50,763 nt of DNA, taken from assembly GCA_019243635.1 (NCBI GenBank), contig JAFAUB010000169.1, positions 1 to 50,763 on the forward strand, written 5' to 3'. A program made the position numbers and the translations under genes. Under the pieces are notes generated by a model. That model searched no databases, was not told where the DNA came from, and saw only the letters and a list, made by a program, of their open reading frames with translations. Below, one piece after another: positions 36,578 through 47,521 of the stretch (the stretch's first letter is position 1; each line of letters opens with the position of its first letter). The DNA is from Pseudonocardiales bacterium. Its GTDB lineage: Bacteria > Actinomycetota > Actinomycetes > Mycobacteriales > Pseudonocardiaceae.

Positions 36578-37813
36578 CTAGCGGTGTCGCCGACGGGCTG
36601 CCAGGGAGCCGAGTACGGCGAGCACGGTGACCGCCAGGCCGATCCACAGCGCTACGCCGGCTTCGTGGGCCCGGCTGGTCGAGCTCTGGGCGGTGGCATG
36701 CGCGCCCGCGTCCGGCGGTGCCGGGAGGGCTCCTGGCGTCAGCCCCGGCCCGGTCTCGGCCGCCTCGGGTGGCTCAGCCTCGTCCACCAGCCGCCCGACC
36801 GGGCTGCCCGAGGGCAGCGTGAACCCGTAGTCCAGAAGCCGGGCCGCCTGCTCCGACATCGACACCGGCCGCTGCTCGCCCCGCATCAGCACCACCATCA
36901 GGCGCCGCCCGCCGCGTCGCGCGGCGTCGAGCTGGGTGTGCCGGGCGTCGTCGGTGAATCCGGTCTTGCCGCCCAGCGCGCCGGGGTAGGTTCTGAGCAG
37001 CGTGTTGTCGTTGTTGACCACGAACCCAGGCCGGTCGCCGTAGCCGGGGAAGTCCGCCTGCCGGGTGCCCAGCAGCTCGACCAGCAGCGGGCGGTTGAGC
37101 ACCTGGCGAAATGCCAACGCCAGGTCGTAGGCCGAGGCGCTCATGCCCGGCCCGTCCAAGCCGGACGGGGTGGCGGCTCTGGTGTCGAGCGCGCCCAGCT
37201 TAGCGGCCAGCTCGTTCATCTGCTTGACGGTCTGCGCGACCCCGCCGAGCGCGACGGCCAGGGCGTGTGCGGCGTCGTTGCCGGAGGCCAGGAACAGGCC
37301 GGTGAGCAGCTGTCGGACGGTGTAGCGGCCGCCTGGGCCGATGCCTACCCGGCTGCCGTCCTGGTCGGCGTCGTCCCGGGTACCGACCACGACCCGGTCG
37401 GGGGGGAGCTGGTCGGCGGCCAGCAGGGCGGTGAGCAGCTTGAGCGTCGAGGCCGGGCGGTTGCGCGCATGGGGATCATCGGCGGCGAGCACCTCGCCGG
37501 AGTCGGCATCGGCGATCAGCCAGGACATCGAGCTGATCCCCGCCGGCGGGGCGGGCGCGCCGGCGGGCAGCACCAGTCCGCACTCGCCCATCCTCGGCCC
37601 ACCCACCGGAGGGTCGGGGACCGGCAGCGGCGGGGCCGCCGGGACGCCCGGAGCCGGGGCCTCTGAGGAGTCGACCGGCGGGGGCGGTGCGACCTGCCGT
37701 GAGCACCCGGGCTGCGCGGCGGCGGGCACCGCGCCGAGCAGGGTCGTCGAGCCGAGCAGGGTCGTCGAGCCGAGAGCGGCGATCAGGACGAGAACCGCTC
37801 GGAACCGGACCAA
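36578..37813 (-). CDS. D-alanyl-D-alanine carboxypeptidase
   Basis: A 411-residue penicillin-binding protein of the DacA/DacB family trimming peptidoglycan stem peptides. The signal peptide (with STTLLG duplicated) is followed by a Pro-rich linker, then the active-site STLK (Ser122, Lys125), SGN (177-179) and KTG (283-285). A C-terminal helix and RRRHR tail anchor it. The start codon read here is TTG at 37813; no better upstream start is in frame. Confidence 0.9.
   Translation of the reverse strand: MVRFRAVLVLIAALGSTTLLGSTTLLGAVPAAAQPGCSRQVAPPPPVDSSEAPAPGVPAAPPLPVPDPPVGGPRMGECGLVLPAGAPAPPAGISSMSWLIADADSGEVLAADDPHARNRPASTLKLLTALLAADQLPPDRVVVGTRDDADQDGSRVGIGPGGRYTVRQLLTGLFLASGNDAAHALAVALGGVAQTVKQMNELAAKLGALDTRAATPSGLDGPGMSASAYDLALAFRQVLNRPLLVELLGTRQADFPGYGDRPGFVVNNDNTLLRTYPGALGGKTGFTDDARHTQLDAARRGGRRLMVVLMRGEQRPVSMSEQAARLLDYGFTLPSGSPVGRLVDEAEPPEAAETGPGLTPGALPAPPDAGAHATAQSSTSRAHEAGVALWIGLAVTVLAVLGSLAARRRHR
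37736..37773. repeat. 18-bp tandem duplication in signal peptide
   Basis: An 18-base unit is present twice, encoding STTLLG STTLLG in the hydrophobic core of the carboxypeptidase signal peptide. Confidence 0.8.
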
Positions 37814-37859
37814 CGCTATGCTCGTGAGCGAGTAACAGTGTCATGGCACTCAATGCCAC

Positions 37860-38738
37860 TCACGTGGCGACGCCCTCAAGGGCGTCGCCACTCTCCTCCA
37901 CGGGCTTGGTCTGGCGGCGGCCCCGACGCTGAGCCGGCCGCGGCGGCGGTGGGGTGGAGGGCAGGGAAGCCGACGGGCCACCGCCCATGATGATCTCGGC
38001 GAAGGTGGCCATCGCCTCGTCGAGCTGCGCGGTGTAGCGGATCTCGGACTCTTCGTTGGCCTGCTGGACCAGCCTGGACAGCGAGTCGACGTCGGGGCGC
38101 CGGGCCAGCACGCCGTCCAGCGCCTCCAGGCGCCCGGTGACTGACTCCAGCGCGGTGGACAGCGACTCGTGCACGGTCTTGTCGACCTCGTCCAGCCGAC
38201 TCCGCAACCCCGCCTCGGTGGTGCCGACCTGCTCCCGTACCGGCCCGTGCACGGCGGCGGGCAGCCCGTCGAGCCGGGCGTCCTGGCGGTCGAGGTGGTG
38301 ATCCAGGTCGTCGATCCGCTTGTGCACCCCGGCGATCCGGTCTTCTAGACCGTTCATCCGGCCGGCGACGCCTTCGAACCGGCCCGCCATCCCGTCCAGC
38401 CGCCCACCGAGCTCGGCGAACGGCGTGGCCAGCTTGTCCACCATCGACTCGACGGCACGGGACAGCGCGGCGATTGCGCTGTCCTGAGCCTCCAGCCTGG
38501 ACAGTGCCTCATCGACCCGCTCGGCCAGCACGCTGACCTCGGTGCGGTCCGGCATCTCCGACAGCCGCTTGCGGACCGAACCCAGCGACTCCAGGGGAGC
38601 CAGCCGGGCATGGATCTCGTCCAGCGCATCGAAGATCTGCTGCTGCTCGCTGTCGCGGATCTCGGCGGCACGCACGAGCATGCTGCGCATCCGATCGAAG
38701 GACTGCGTCGCTGGGTTGGTCACGGGCTTGGCCTTCAC
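37860..38738 (-). CDS. long coiled-coil protein
   Basis: A 292-residue protein, mostly heptad-like helical repeats (LEDRIAGVHKRIDDLDHHLD and similar), with an acidic hydrophilic surface and a Pro-rich then basic C terminus (RRGRRQTKPVEESGD). No membrane segment or enzyme motif. GTG 38738 is the first start; GTG 38723, giving TNPATQSFDRM, has GAAGG upstream and may be the true one. It resembles tropomyosin/apolipoprotein-like helical proteins. The function is unknown. Confidence 0.75.
   Translation of the reverse strand: MKAKPVTNPATQSFDRMRSMLVRAAEIRDSEQQQIFDALDEIHARLAPLESLGSVRKRLSEMPDRTEVSVLAERVDEALSRLEAQDSAIAALSRAVESMVDKLATPFAELGGRLDGMAGRFEGVAGRMNGLEDRIAGVHKRIDDLDHHLDRQDARLDGLPAAVHGPVREQVGTTEAGLRSRLDEVDKTVHESLSTALESVTGRLEALDGVLARRPDVDSLSRLVQQANEESEIRYTAQLDEAMATFAEIIMGGGPSASLPSTPPPPRPAQRRGRRQTKPVEESGDALEGVAT
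37864..37891 (-). terminator. hairpin in the last codons of the gene
   Basis: Arms GTGGCGACGCCC and GGGCGTCGCCAC (12 bp) with a 4-base loop lie inside the last nine codons before the TGA. They form a strong stem-loop in the mRNA end, serving as terminator and coding sequence at once. A weaker TGGCA/TGCCA hairpin follows at 37843-37857. Confidence 0.65.
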
Positions 38739-38774
38739 TCAAGGGGAACGAACCGGTCCTGGTGGGCGAGAATC

Positions 38775-40043
38775 CTAGCCATACCCTCGGTGCACGTGCA
38801 GGCGGTCCTCGAAACCACCGACCAGGACCCGCCAGGCGGCCACCTCGGCGGCGAAGGGAGCGCTAGGCGCCAACCGGGTCGGGTCCGGGCGCAGCAGGAA
38901 GGACACCAGCCAGCCCAGCGGTTCGGAACTGGCCAGCGCCTTGTCCGCGGCGTCCGACCCAGCCCACCGCTCAGCGTCGGCGATCAGTTCCACGGCCAGC
39001 TCGAGCTGCCCGGGATCCACCGTCTCGGGGCCCCCGGCGAGGTCATCAGCCAGGCCGCTGAGCACGTAGCTGTTGCCGTCGTCGAGCGCCACCTCCAGCT
39101 CGCGGCTCTGCGCTCGGTTGGTCACCCGCGGCCAGGTGGACACCGCGTCGAGGTCGTGGCCCTCAGGGTTGTCGGCGAGGTGACGGACCAGCGAGCGCGG
39201 CGAACCGAAGACGTCGATGCGCCCGTCGCGGCCGAGGAACACCGGTGCGTCGTCGAGGTAGCAGCGCAGCGTGTAGTGCTCGCCCAGATCGCTGATGATC
39301 CGGATCGGGTCGATGCCGATCTCCGACCAGAACGCCAGCACAGGATCGGCGGCAGCCACCGAGTCCGCTTCCTGCTCCCCGGGGTCGGACCGCTCCTCGA
39401 GGGTCGACTGGGCCTCGATGGTCGACTGGGCCTCGAGGGTCGACTGGGCCTCGGACAGTTCGCTCGCCGCCGCCTCCAGCGCCGCCGCGTCGACGTCGGG
39501 AACGCGGAGCACCCCGTCGACGGCATCGATCACTTCGTCCCACCGCCGCGCGATCACGGTGCACAGCGCATCCCAGTGCCGCGCGCCCTCGCGGCCGCCG
39601 AAGGCCAGCGTGCCGCCGTCGAGCATGCTGAACCCGGCAGTGGAGTCGAGTACGTCGTGCACCACCTCCAAACCGCAGACCTCGGCCAGCGAGCGCACGA
39701 TCGACACCACGTCGGCGAGCTCACCGATCACCCAGGTATCCGGCGGCCGCGTGACCAGCTCGGGCACTCCCACCAGGTCGTAACGGTGGGACTCGGTGGG
39801 TCGCAGGTCCGGTGCGGGCAACCGCGGTACCAGCGCCCAGGCCGGGTGGTCGATGAGGTCGTGGTCGCGGGCGGTGCGCACGAAACCGACCAGCGCCGCG
39901 ACGTCAGCGAAGGCGAAGAGGTTCTCGTCGTCACCGAGGAATGCCTCCCACTCCTCGGTGTCCTCACGCCAGCGGGGCGCCCACAGCGTGACGAGGTCGC
40001 CGGCGGTCACAGAGAGTTCGATCGGTACGATGTCCGCAGCCAT
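38775..40043 (-). CDS. conserved hypothetical protein (Rv3311-like)
   Basis: A 422-residue soluble acidic protein with Trp-rich segments (LVTLWAPRWREDTEEW, TWPRV). Mycobacterial counterparts of about 420 residues lie near deoD and the amidohydrolases, as here, and are sometimes called primosomal proteins without evidence. A Glu/Ser/Ala linker at about 196-215 contains tandem EAQST repeats. No catalytic motif is recognised. Confidence 0.78.
   Translation of the reverse strand: MAADIVPIELSVTAGDLVTLWAPRWREDTEEWEAFLGDDENLFAFADVAALVGFVRTARDHDLIDHPAWALVPRLPAPDLRPTESHRYDLVGVPELVTRPPDTWVIGELADVVSIVRSLAEVCGLEVVHDVLDSTAGFSMLDGGTLAFGGREGARHWDALCTVIARRWDEVIDAVDGVLRVPDVDAAALEAAASELSEAQSTLEAQSTIEAQSTLEERSDPGEQEADSVAAADPVLAFWSEIGIDPIRIISDLGEHYTLRCYLDDAPVFLGRDGRIDVFGSPRSLVRHLADNPEGHDLDAVSTWPRVTNRAQSRELEVALDDGNSYVLSGLADDLAGGPETVDPGQLELAVELIADAERWAGSDAADKALASSEPLGWLVSFLLRPDPTRLAPSAPFAAEVAAWRVLVGGFEDRLHVHRGYG
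39398..39458. repeat. 18-bp tandem repeat in coding region
   Basis: About three copies of GGTCGACTGGGCCTCGAG with one base differences, encoding AQSTLE, AQSTIE, AQSTLE in the linker of the 422-residue protein. Confidence 0.8.
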
Positions 40044-40085
40044 GCGCGGCAGCGTAATCCCCGGGTCATGGCCTTCGCGGTCCGC

Positions 40086-40122
40086 ACCGTGCCCAGGCGG
40101 ACCGTGTCCAGGCGGACCGTGT
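40086..40122. repeat. 15-bp intergenic tandem repeat
   Basis: ACCGTGCCCAGGCGG (40086-40100) and ACCGTGTCCAGGCGG (40101-40115) are adjacent and followed by a third partial ACCGTGT. They lie in the 96-base gap between two minus-strand genes. Confidence 0.75.
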
Positions 40123-40139
40123 GAACCGCTGGCCGGTTT

Positions 40140-40946
40140 TCACACCCGGCTGAGCAGCTCCTGCAGCAGCCCGCCCATCCGCGCTGCGGCGCCGGCGGCG
40201 GCGGTGAGCATCTCCTGGTGGTTCAGCGGTGCCGCCGCGATACCTGCGGCGAGGTTGGTGACCAGCGAGATCCCCAGCACCTCGGCGCCCTCGATACGGG
40301 CGGCGATGGTCTCCAGCACGGTGGACATCCCCACCAGGTCGGCACCCAGGGTGCGCAACATACGGATCTCCGCCGGCGTCTCGAAGTGGGGACCGGGCAC
40401 CCCGGCGTAGACACCCTCGACCAGGCTCGGGTCGATCTCCCGGGCCAGTGCGCGCAACCGGGGGGAGTAGGTCTCGGTGAGGTCGACGAACCGGGGGCCG
40501 ACCAGCGGTGAGGTCGCGGTGAGGTTGAGGTGGTCGGAGATCAGCACCGGCTGGCCGACCCGGAGCCCCTCCGCGATACCGCCGGCGGCGTTGGTGAGCA
40601 CCACCGCCCGCACGCCCGCCGCGCAGGCGGTGCGCACCCCGTGCACCACCTGTGCCACGCCGTGACCCTCGTAGCCATGTGTGCGACCGAGCAGCACCAG
40701 GATACGGCGCTCACCGAGGGGTCCGCCCAGGCGCACCGACCGGACCGTTCCGGCATGCCCGCTGACCTGTGGCGCGACGAACCCGGGCAGCGCGGTGACC
40801 GGGATCTCGACGGTGGGGGCGCCCAGCACATCGGCCGCTGGGCGCCACCCACTGCCCAGCACCACGGCGATGTCGTGCGTGGGTTCCCCGGTGCGCTGGG
40901 CGAGTACCGAGGCGGCGTCCCGGGCGATCTGTGCTGGGCCGGTCAC
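40140..40946 (-). CDS. punA: purine-nucleoside phosphorylase
   Basis: A 268-residue trimeric-type PNP cleaving inosine or guanosine with phosphate. Motifs: [12 protein letters not shown] (phosphate), [45 protein letters not shown] and [15 protein letters not shown] 40946 gives the normal N terminus. It stands near an M20 peptidase and the Rv3311-like gene as in mycobacteria. Confidence 0.93.
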   Translation of the reverse strand: MTGPAQIARDAASVLAQRTGEPTHDIAVVLGSGWRPAADVLGAPTVEIPVTALPGFVAPQVSGHAGTVRSVRLGGPLGERRILVLLGRTHGYEGHGVAQVVHGVRTACAAGVRAVVLTNAAGGIAEGLRVGQPVLISDHLNLTATSPLVGPRFVDLTETYSPRLRALAREIDPSLVEGVYAGVPGPHFETPAEIRMLRTLGADLVGMSTVLETIAARIEGAEVLGISLVTNLAAGIAAAPLNHQEMLTAAAGAAARMGGLLQELLSRV

Positions 40947-40979
40947 GACCGGCAGCCTAGGGGAGCGGCCTGCCGGTGA

Positions 40980-42695
40980 TCACAGGCCGGAAGCGAACCC
41001 CGTTACCACGGGTTCGAACAGCTTCATCCGCCCGGCGGCCTCACGCTCGGTGGGCACGGTGACAGATACCGCCCACAGGTACGGCCTGGTCGGAATCAGC
41101 CGCAGGTAGGTGGTGCGGCGCAGCTCGCCGCCCTCCCTGGTCCGGAAGGTGGCGTCCAGCGCGTCGCCGGAGAGCCTCTGTCGCTGGGTCTCGACGAGCT
41201 CGGGCACTCCCTGCGCCAGCGTGCGCAGGTAGGCGGTCAGGTATCGGTCGACGTCGGCGCCGGGTAGCACGCCGGTGACCCGCTCCACGGCGACGACCTC
41301 CGAGCCGTCCGGGGAGACGAAGCGCATCACGGTGCCGGAGCTGGTCCCGAGCGTCCGCTGCTCACGGAACTCCGGCCAGCCCCGAGGCACGTTCACGGTG
41401 AACCGAGCCGGTCGGGTGCCGTCCGGCTCGGTGACCTGTTGCACCCGGGGCGTCAGCACCACGTCATCGAGGCTCGTCCCCGCGACGGCCCTGGTTCCCA
41501 GGTAGGGTAGGGGCCCCAGGAAGGGCAGGGCAGCTCGGCCGCCGGCGAGGCGGACGATCCCGAACCCGGCGGTTGCGGCACCGAGGAACAGCAGCACAGC
41601 CAGCGTCCACAGCACCATCCGGCGGCCGGCTCCGGTGCCCTTGGTCCTGGTGTTCCCGAGCCGGTGCGCCGTGGCCGGGCGACGGGCCTCGGAGGGCGCG
41701 GCGGGCGGGACGGCGAAGGGCAGCGGGCCCGGGTCGGCCGCGAGCTGCCCGGTTCGCCGGCGTGGCGTCTCGAGTGCCTCCGGACCGTCTGGGGGGGCGC
41801 TGGTCGCGCCGGCTCTCGGGGTGGGGGCGACGGTGACCGGGACGGGAGGCGGCACGGGCTCTGGGTCAGCCGGCTCGGGTGGCGCACCCAGCAGCCGGCG
41901 TACCCGTGACAGGGGCATCCGGTGGGCTGGGTCCTTGACCATCAACCCGTGGATCACCTCGGCGAGCGCTCCGGAACATGACGGTCTGGGCACCTCGCCC
42001 TGCACCACCGAGGCGACTGTCGCCATCGCGGTGCCCGCGTCGTAGGGGGGTCTGCCCTCGACCGCGGCGAACAGCGTCGCGCCGAGTCCCCACAGGTCTG
42101 ACGCCGGGTCGACCGGCCCACCGGAGGCGATCTCGGGAGCGATGTAGGCGGGAGAGCCCAGCATCAGACCGGTCGCGGTCAACGTCTGGTCGCCCCGGTT
42201 GCGGGCGATCCCGAAGTCGGTGAGCTTGATCCGGCCGTCGTGAGCCATCAGCACGTTGCCGGGCTTGACGTCGCGGTGCGTGATGCCCGCGGCATGCGCG
42301 GCCTGCAGCGCCGCCGCCACCGCCGCCCCGATGGCGACCACCTGTCGCGGTGGCAGGGCGCCGTCGCGCAACAGCTCCGCCAGGCTGGCCGACGCCACCA
42401 GCTCCATCACCACGAATGGCGCGGCGCCCTCCCGGGCCACGTCGTAGAGGGTCACCACGTTGGGGTGTGACAGGGCCGCGATGGCCCTGGCCTCCCGCAG
42501 CGAACGCTCCCGCAGCGCGTCCGCCTCGGCCTGCGGGATGCCCGGCGGCAGCAGCACCTCCTTGATCGCGACCGGTCGCCCGAGCACCTCGTCGTGCGCT
42601 GACCACACCGTGCCCATGGTGCCCCGGCCCAGCACCGCGCTGAGCCGGTAGCGACCCGCCACCAGGCGGGGTGAGGCGTTGGTCACGGCCCCCAT
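40980..42695 (-). CDS. membrane Ser/Thr protein kinase
   Basis: A 571-residue Pkn-type receptor kinase. Kinase motifs: GRGTMGTV (23-30), AIK (Lys45), HRDVKPGN (140-147), DFG (160-162), SPAYIAPE (181-188). A Pro-rich juxtamembrane part precedes one helix at about 361-383, then an extracytoplasmic domain of about 190 residues without PASTA repeats (VTEPDGTRPARFTVNVPRGW and later YLRLIPTRPYLWAVSVTVP). The frame is open to 42746, but ATG 42695 or GTG 42686 is more likely. It is divergent from the mutase. Confidence 0.9.
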   Translation of the reverse strand: MGAVTNASPRLVAGRYRLSAVLGRGTMGTVWSAHDEVLGRPVAIKEVLLPPGIPQAEADALRERSLREARAIAALSHPNVVTLYDVAREGAAPFVVMELVASASLAELLRDGALPPRQVVAIGAAVAAALQAAHAAGITHRDVKPGNVLMAHDGRIKLTDFGIARNRGDQTLTATGLMLGSPAYIAPEIASGGPVDPASDLWGLGATLFAAVEGRPPYDAGTAMATVASVVQGEVPRPSCSGALAEVIHGLMVKDPAHRMPLSRVRRLLGAPPEPADPEPVPPPVPVTVAPTPRAGATSAPPDGPEALETPRRRTGQLAADPGPLPFAVPPAAPSEARRPATAHRLGNTRTKGTGAGRRMVLWTLAVLLFLGAATAGFGIVRLAGGRAALPFLGPLPYLGTRAVAGTSLDDVVLTPRVQQVTEPDGTRPARFTVNVPRGWPEFREQRTLGTSSGTVMRFVSPDGSEVVAVERVTGVLPGADVDRYLTAYLRTLAQGVPELVETQRQRLSGDALDATFRTREGGELRRTTYLRLIPTRPYLWAVSVTVPTEREAAGRMKLFEPVVTGFASGL

Positions 42696-42755
42696 GATGC
42701 CCGCGTCGCGCTCCCCGCCGTTGTGGTACCCGCCGGGGTATGCCATACAGGTGTA

Positions 42756-44393
<1,638 letters not shown>

Positions 44394-44417
44394 CCCCGGT
44401 CGGGGGACAATCGTGGG

Positions 44418-45608
44418 GTGAGCACAACTGAGGCCATCCTCGCTGCGGCCGTCGAGCGACACGCGGACAGCTTGCGTGCGCTGTCCCGCGGCATCCACGC
44501 CGAGCCCGAGCTCGCCTTCGCCGAGCACCGCAGTGCCGCCAAGGTGGCAGACCTGATGGCGGCCGAGGGTTTCGCCCTCGAGCGTGGGGTTGCCGGTCTG
44601 GACACCGCGTTCACCGCGACCTACGGCGCGGGCGAGCTGGTCATCGGGCTGTGCGCGGAGTACGACGCGCTGCCCGAGCTGGGCCACGCCTGCGGGCACA
44701 ACATCATCGCGGCGGCGTCGGCCGGAGCGGCATTGGCGCTGCGCGAGGTCGCCGAGACGCTGGATGTGACGGTCAAGCTGATCGGCACGCCCGCCGAGGA
44801 GTCCGGTGGGGGCAAGGTGCTCCTGCTGCGGGCAGGGGTGTTCGACGACGTGGCGATAGCGATGATGGTGCACCCGGCGCCGCGGGAGACCTGCGCGGCC
44901 ACCTCGCTGGCCACCACCGAGCTTGCGCTGCGCTACCTCGGCAAGGCGTCGCATGCGGCCGCCGCGCCGCACAAGGGGCGCAACGCCGCCGATGCGCTCA
45001 CCCTCGTCCAGGTGGCGGTCGGCCTGCTGCGCCAGCATCTGGAGGCCAGGCAGATGCTGCACGGCATCGTCACCCACGGCGGTGCCGCGCCCAACGTCGT
45101 CCCCGCCGACACCTCGGCGCTGTACTGTCTGCGGGCGCCCGACGTCGAGTCCCTACACCAGCTGGAGACCCGGGTACGGGCCTGTTTCGAGGCGGGGGCA
45201 CTGGCCACCGGGTGCGTCCACGAGGTGACCCAGGTCTGTCCTGTCTACACCGATCTCGTTCCTGACCCCTGGCTCGCCGCCGCCTACCGCAGAGCGATCA
45301 CCGGGCTCGGTCGCTCTCCGATGAGCCCCGAGAACGAGCGGCTAGGCCAGGCCGCCAGCACCGATATGGGCAACGTGTCCCGGGCGCTGCCGGCGATCCA
45401 TCCGACCATCGCGATCGACTGCGGTGACGCGGTGAACCACCAGCCTGAGTTCGCTGCGGCATGCGCCACACCGTCGGCGGACCGCGCGGTGTGCGACGGG
45501 GCGCTTGCCCTGGCATTGACCGGGTTGGCGGCGGCTACCGACGACGCGCAGCGGGAGCGGCTGATCGGCGCCCAGCGGGAACGACCGGAGCGCGTGGGCG
45601 GCTACTGA
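44418..45608 (+). CDS. M20 family amidohydrolase
   Basis: A 396-residue zinc hydrolase of the aminoacylase/AmiA-AmiB type. It contains HAEPELAFAEHRSA, LCAEYDALPELGHACGHNI with metal ligands, GTPAEESGGGKVLLL, a dimerisation insert and a final HQPEFAAAC. Substrate probably an N-acyl or N-carbamoyl amino acid or peptide. It starts at a GTG 24 bases after the mutase. Confidence 0.88.
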   Translation: MSTTEAILAAAVERHADSLRALSRGIHAEPELAFAEHRSAAKVADLMAAEGFALERGVAGLDTAFTATYGAGELVIGLCAEYDALPELGHACGHNIIAAASAGAALALREVAETLDVTVKLIGTPAEESGGGKVLLLRAGVFDDVAIAMMVHPAPRETCAATSLATTELALRYLGKASHAAAAPHKGRNAADALTLVQVAVGLLRQHLEARQMLHGIVTHGGAAPNVVPADTSALYCLRAPDVESLHQLETRVRACFEAGALATGCVHEVTQVCPVYTDLVPDPWLAAAYRRAITGLGRSPMSPENERLGQAASTDMGNVSRALPAIHPTIAIDCGDAVNHQPEFAAACATPSADRAVCDGALALALTGLAAATDDAQRERLIGAQRERPERVGGY

Positions 45609-45622
45609 ATGCGTTAGGTGCA

Positions 45623-45639
45623 CGACCACTAGGTGGTCG
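45623..45639. terminator. short perfect hairpin
   Basis: CGACCAC, a 3-base loop (TAG) and GTGGTCG, 14 bases after the amidohydrolase stop. The likely transcription terminator. Confidence 0.55.
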
Positions 45640-46168
45640 CACGGCGACCTGTTCGCGGGGAAAGTAGCCGATGCGGGGTCGGTGCCGCGTTATCGGCGGT
45701 TACCGTTATGTAGCCGGATCCCACGGGCACTAGGTAGTCATCGCCGGTGGTCCCCGTAGTAACCTGCGTGTTCGTTCGGAAGCGGCGTATGAGCCGACCT
45801 GATGCCGGCCGCGTCGCCGGTTCGCCCCAGACGCCGCGGTCGCCGCGCCGCCTCGGGCGTCGGCACCGCCCGCTCACCCTCAGCATGGCTCTCACCAGCG
45901 ACAGCGCAGATCACATGGCGGCTTGGCGAGGTCGCGCGACGTCGCGCGGTAGGTAGGCAAGGGTCCTGGAACCCTGGTAACGGCCCGCCGCTGGCTCGGT
46001 AGTCGAAAAATCGGCTTCACGGTTAGGTGGCGGAAGGTGAAGTTAGGTGGCGAACGGATGTTGTCAGGCGAGCGTCCTCTGGCCATTGTATGGATTAGCC
46101 GAATCGGCGACGGGTCGATTGGGGCGTTCTGTTCCCGGTCCGCTGGGGCCGCTTTGAGGAGGATACGC
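45640..46168. other. 530-base region upstream of the peptide gene
   Basis: No supported gene. It contains a short A+T-richer stretch and two direct repeats sharing GTTAGGTGGCG (46022-46032 and 46042-46052), 20 bases apart start to start, i.e. two helical turns, as for a regulator site. A possible -10 (TATGGA) near 46087 could drive the peptide gene. Confidence 0.45.
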
Positions 46169-46441
46169 ATGTCTGACGCATTGAGCTTTGGTGAGATCGA
46201 CGGGCAGCACGTGGAACTGCTCCCCGGCCGCACCGTCCTGTCCATGTTCTCGGCCGGCTGCGGCTGCGGTGGCCACCCGAGCGGGGGCGGCGGCGACGGT
46301 GGTGTCGGCGGCGCTGGTGGCAAGGGTGCCGGTGGAATCGGTATCAACCTCCTGAACATCGACGTCCTGGGCGACCAGACCAACATCGCCGGTAGCGGCT
46401 TCGGCGGCGCGGGCGGCGACGCCAACGGTGGCCGCGGCTGA
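46169..46441 (+). CDS. glycine-rich peptide, possible precursor
   Basis: A 90-residue peptide in two parts. The N-terminal 27 residues (LSFGEIDGQHVELLPGRTVL and SMF) are helix-like and leader-like; the remainder begins SAGCGCGGHPSGGGG and is about half glycine, then GIGINLLNIDVLGDQTNIAG. Two Cys sit in CGCG. ATG 46169 follows GAGGAGG. This leader-plus-Gly/Cys/Ser-core layout resembles microcin-like modified peptides, but no modifying enzyme, protease or exporter adjoins it, and no family is assigned. Confidence 0.6.
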   Translation: MSDALSFGEIDGQHVELLPGRTVLSMFSAGCGCGGHPSGGGGDGGVGGAGGKGAGGIGINLLNIDVLGDQTNIAGSGFGGAGGDANGGRG

Positions 46442-46608
46442 GTGAACGACGACCGGGTGTGAGCTGGTGATCAAAGACGGTGCCGTTGGCTAGGGAATGG
46501 CACCGACATTGCCGGCGGCAAGGCTCAGGGCGGTACTGGGGCAGCCGACTCCCCCAGTCGTGCAGTACCCTCGCGCGGTCACGTGATCGGCGAGCAATGC
46601 CGTCGGCC

Positions 46609-46641
46609 CTGGAGGGCGACCGCAATGCGGTCGCCCTCCAG
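46609..46641. terminator. long perfect palindrome
   Basis: CTGGAGGGCGACCGCA and its exact complement TGCGGTCGCCCTCCAG flank one base. The folded form gives a stem of about 14 bp. It lies between the peptide gene and the gamma-glutamylcyclotransferase-like gene, whose convergent stop is at 46673. Confidence 0.85.
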
Positions 46642-46672
46642 TCAGTTCATGGATAGCCCTGTGCCGGGAGGG

Positions 46673-47125
46673 TCAGGGGCCGATTCCGGCACAGGGGCGG
46701 CTGCGCAGCTCGGTGACGTAGTCTTCGGGGGCACCGGCCGCCTCGGCGGCGTCAGCGACGACGCCGAGGTAGCGCGCCGAGGGCAGGCCGCCTTCGTAGG
46801 CGTCCAGCACGTAGAGCCAGGCGAGCACCGAGCCCTCCAGGGTGTGCACCCGCAGCCGCAGCTTCTTGTGCAGCCCGAAGTCCTCGCCTTCCCAGCGGTC
46901 GAGCAGCTTCTCATCCTCCGGGCTCACGTCGTAGATCACGACGAACACCTGGGAGAGGGGGTCTTCGACGACGGTGGCCAGCGCTCCCTCCCAGCTGAGG
47001 TCCTCGCCGCCGAACGTCAGCCGCCACCCGATCAGCCACCCGGTCATCGCCATCGGCGAGTGCGGCGCGCGCTGCATCATCTGCGTGGGATCCATGTTGG
47101 ACCCATAGGCGGCGTAGAGCGGCAC
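46673..47125 (-). CDS. gamma-glutamylcyclotransferase-like protein
   Basis: A 150-residue BtrG/AIG2-fold protein with the defining YAAYGSNMD and later GWRLTFGGEDLSWEG. A Glu in the active site is expected in the segment following VYD/IYDVSPEDEKLLDRWEG. It releases 5-oxoproline from gamma-glutamyl peptides or acts on a related amide. GTG 47125 gives the start VPLYAAYGSN; the upstream open frame is ignored. Confidence 0.82.
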   Translation of the reverse strand: MPLYAAYGSNMDPTQMMQRAPHSPMAMTGWLIGWRLTFGGEDLSWEGALATVVEDPLSQVFVVIYDVSPEDEKLLDRWEGEDFGLHKKLRLRVHTLEGSVLAWLYVLDAYEGGLPSARYLGVVADAAEAAGAPEDYVTELRSRPCAGIGP

Positions 47126-47287
47126 GGGCGATAGCGTAGCCGCCGCGCGATGTGTCCCAGCGTTCCCGCCGCCGCAGTCGGCTACGGCCTGCTCAATAGG
47201 GTGTTCACTGAGCGTGCTGGGCTTGAGGCAACCTTCGTTGTGCCCATGCGTCTTACCGGGTGTTAGGGCTGGCATGAGGAGGTTGCG

Positions 47288-47521
47288 ATGTGGATCGTCG
47301 CCTGCGGACTGGTCGCTGGCGCAGCCCTGCTGGGTCCCGTCCCGGTGGCCACGGCTGACGCGCCGGTCAACACAACCAGTACGGACAGCCAAGCGGCGCC
47401 GCGCGCTGAGGTGAGCATGCTGGCGGTGTCGCTGACCGTGGGCGGCGCGGTCGCCATGGCCGGGTCCGGTGTGGCGCTGGTGCTCACCCGGCGCCGTACG
47501 GTCAGCCGTCGACCCAGTTAA
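47288..47521 (+). CDS. small membrane/exported protein
   Basis: A 77-residue protein with an N-terminal hydrophobic signal ([21 protein letters not shown]), a hydrophilic stretch and a C-terminal helix ending with [11 protein letters not shown] 47288 follows GAGG. Its last 20 bases overlap the end of glpK on the other strand. The family is unknown. Confidence 0.6.
   Translation: MWIVACGLVAGAALLGPVPVATADAPVNTTSTDSQAAPRAEVSMLAVSLTVGGAVAMAGSGVALVLTRRRTVSRRPS

Noticed and set aside
45747..45956. 69-codon ORF in the intergenic region
   Set aside because: Arg/Pro-rich, no ribosome site, no homology pattern.
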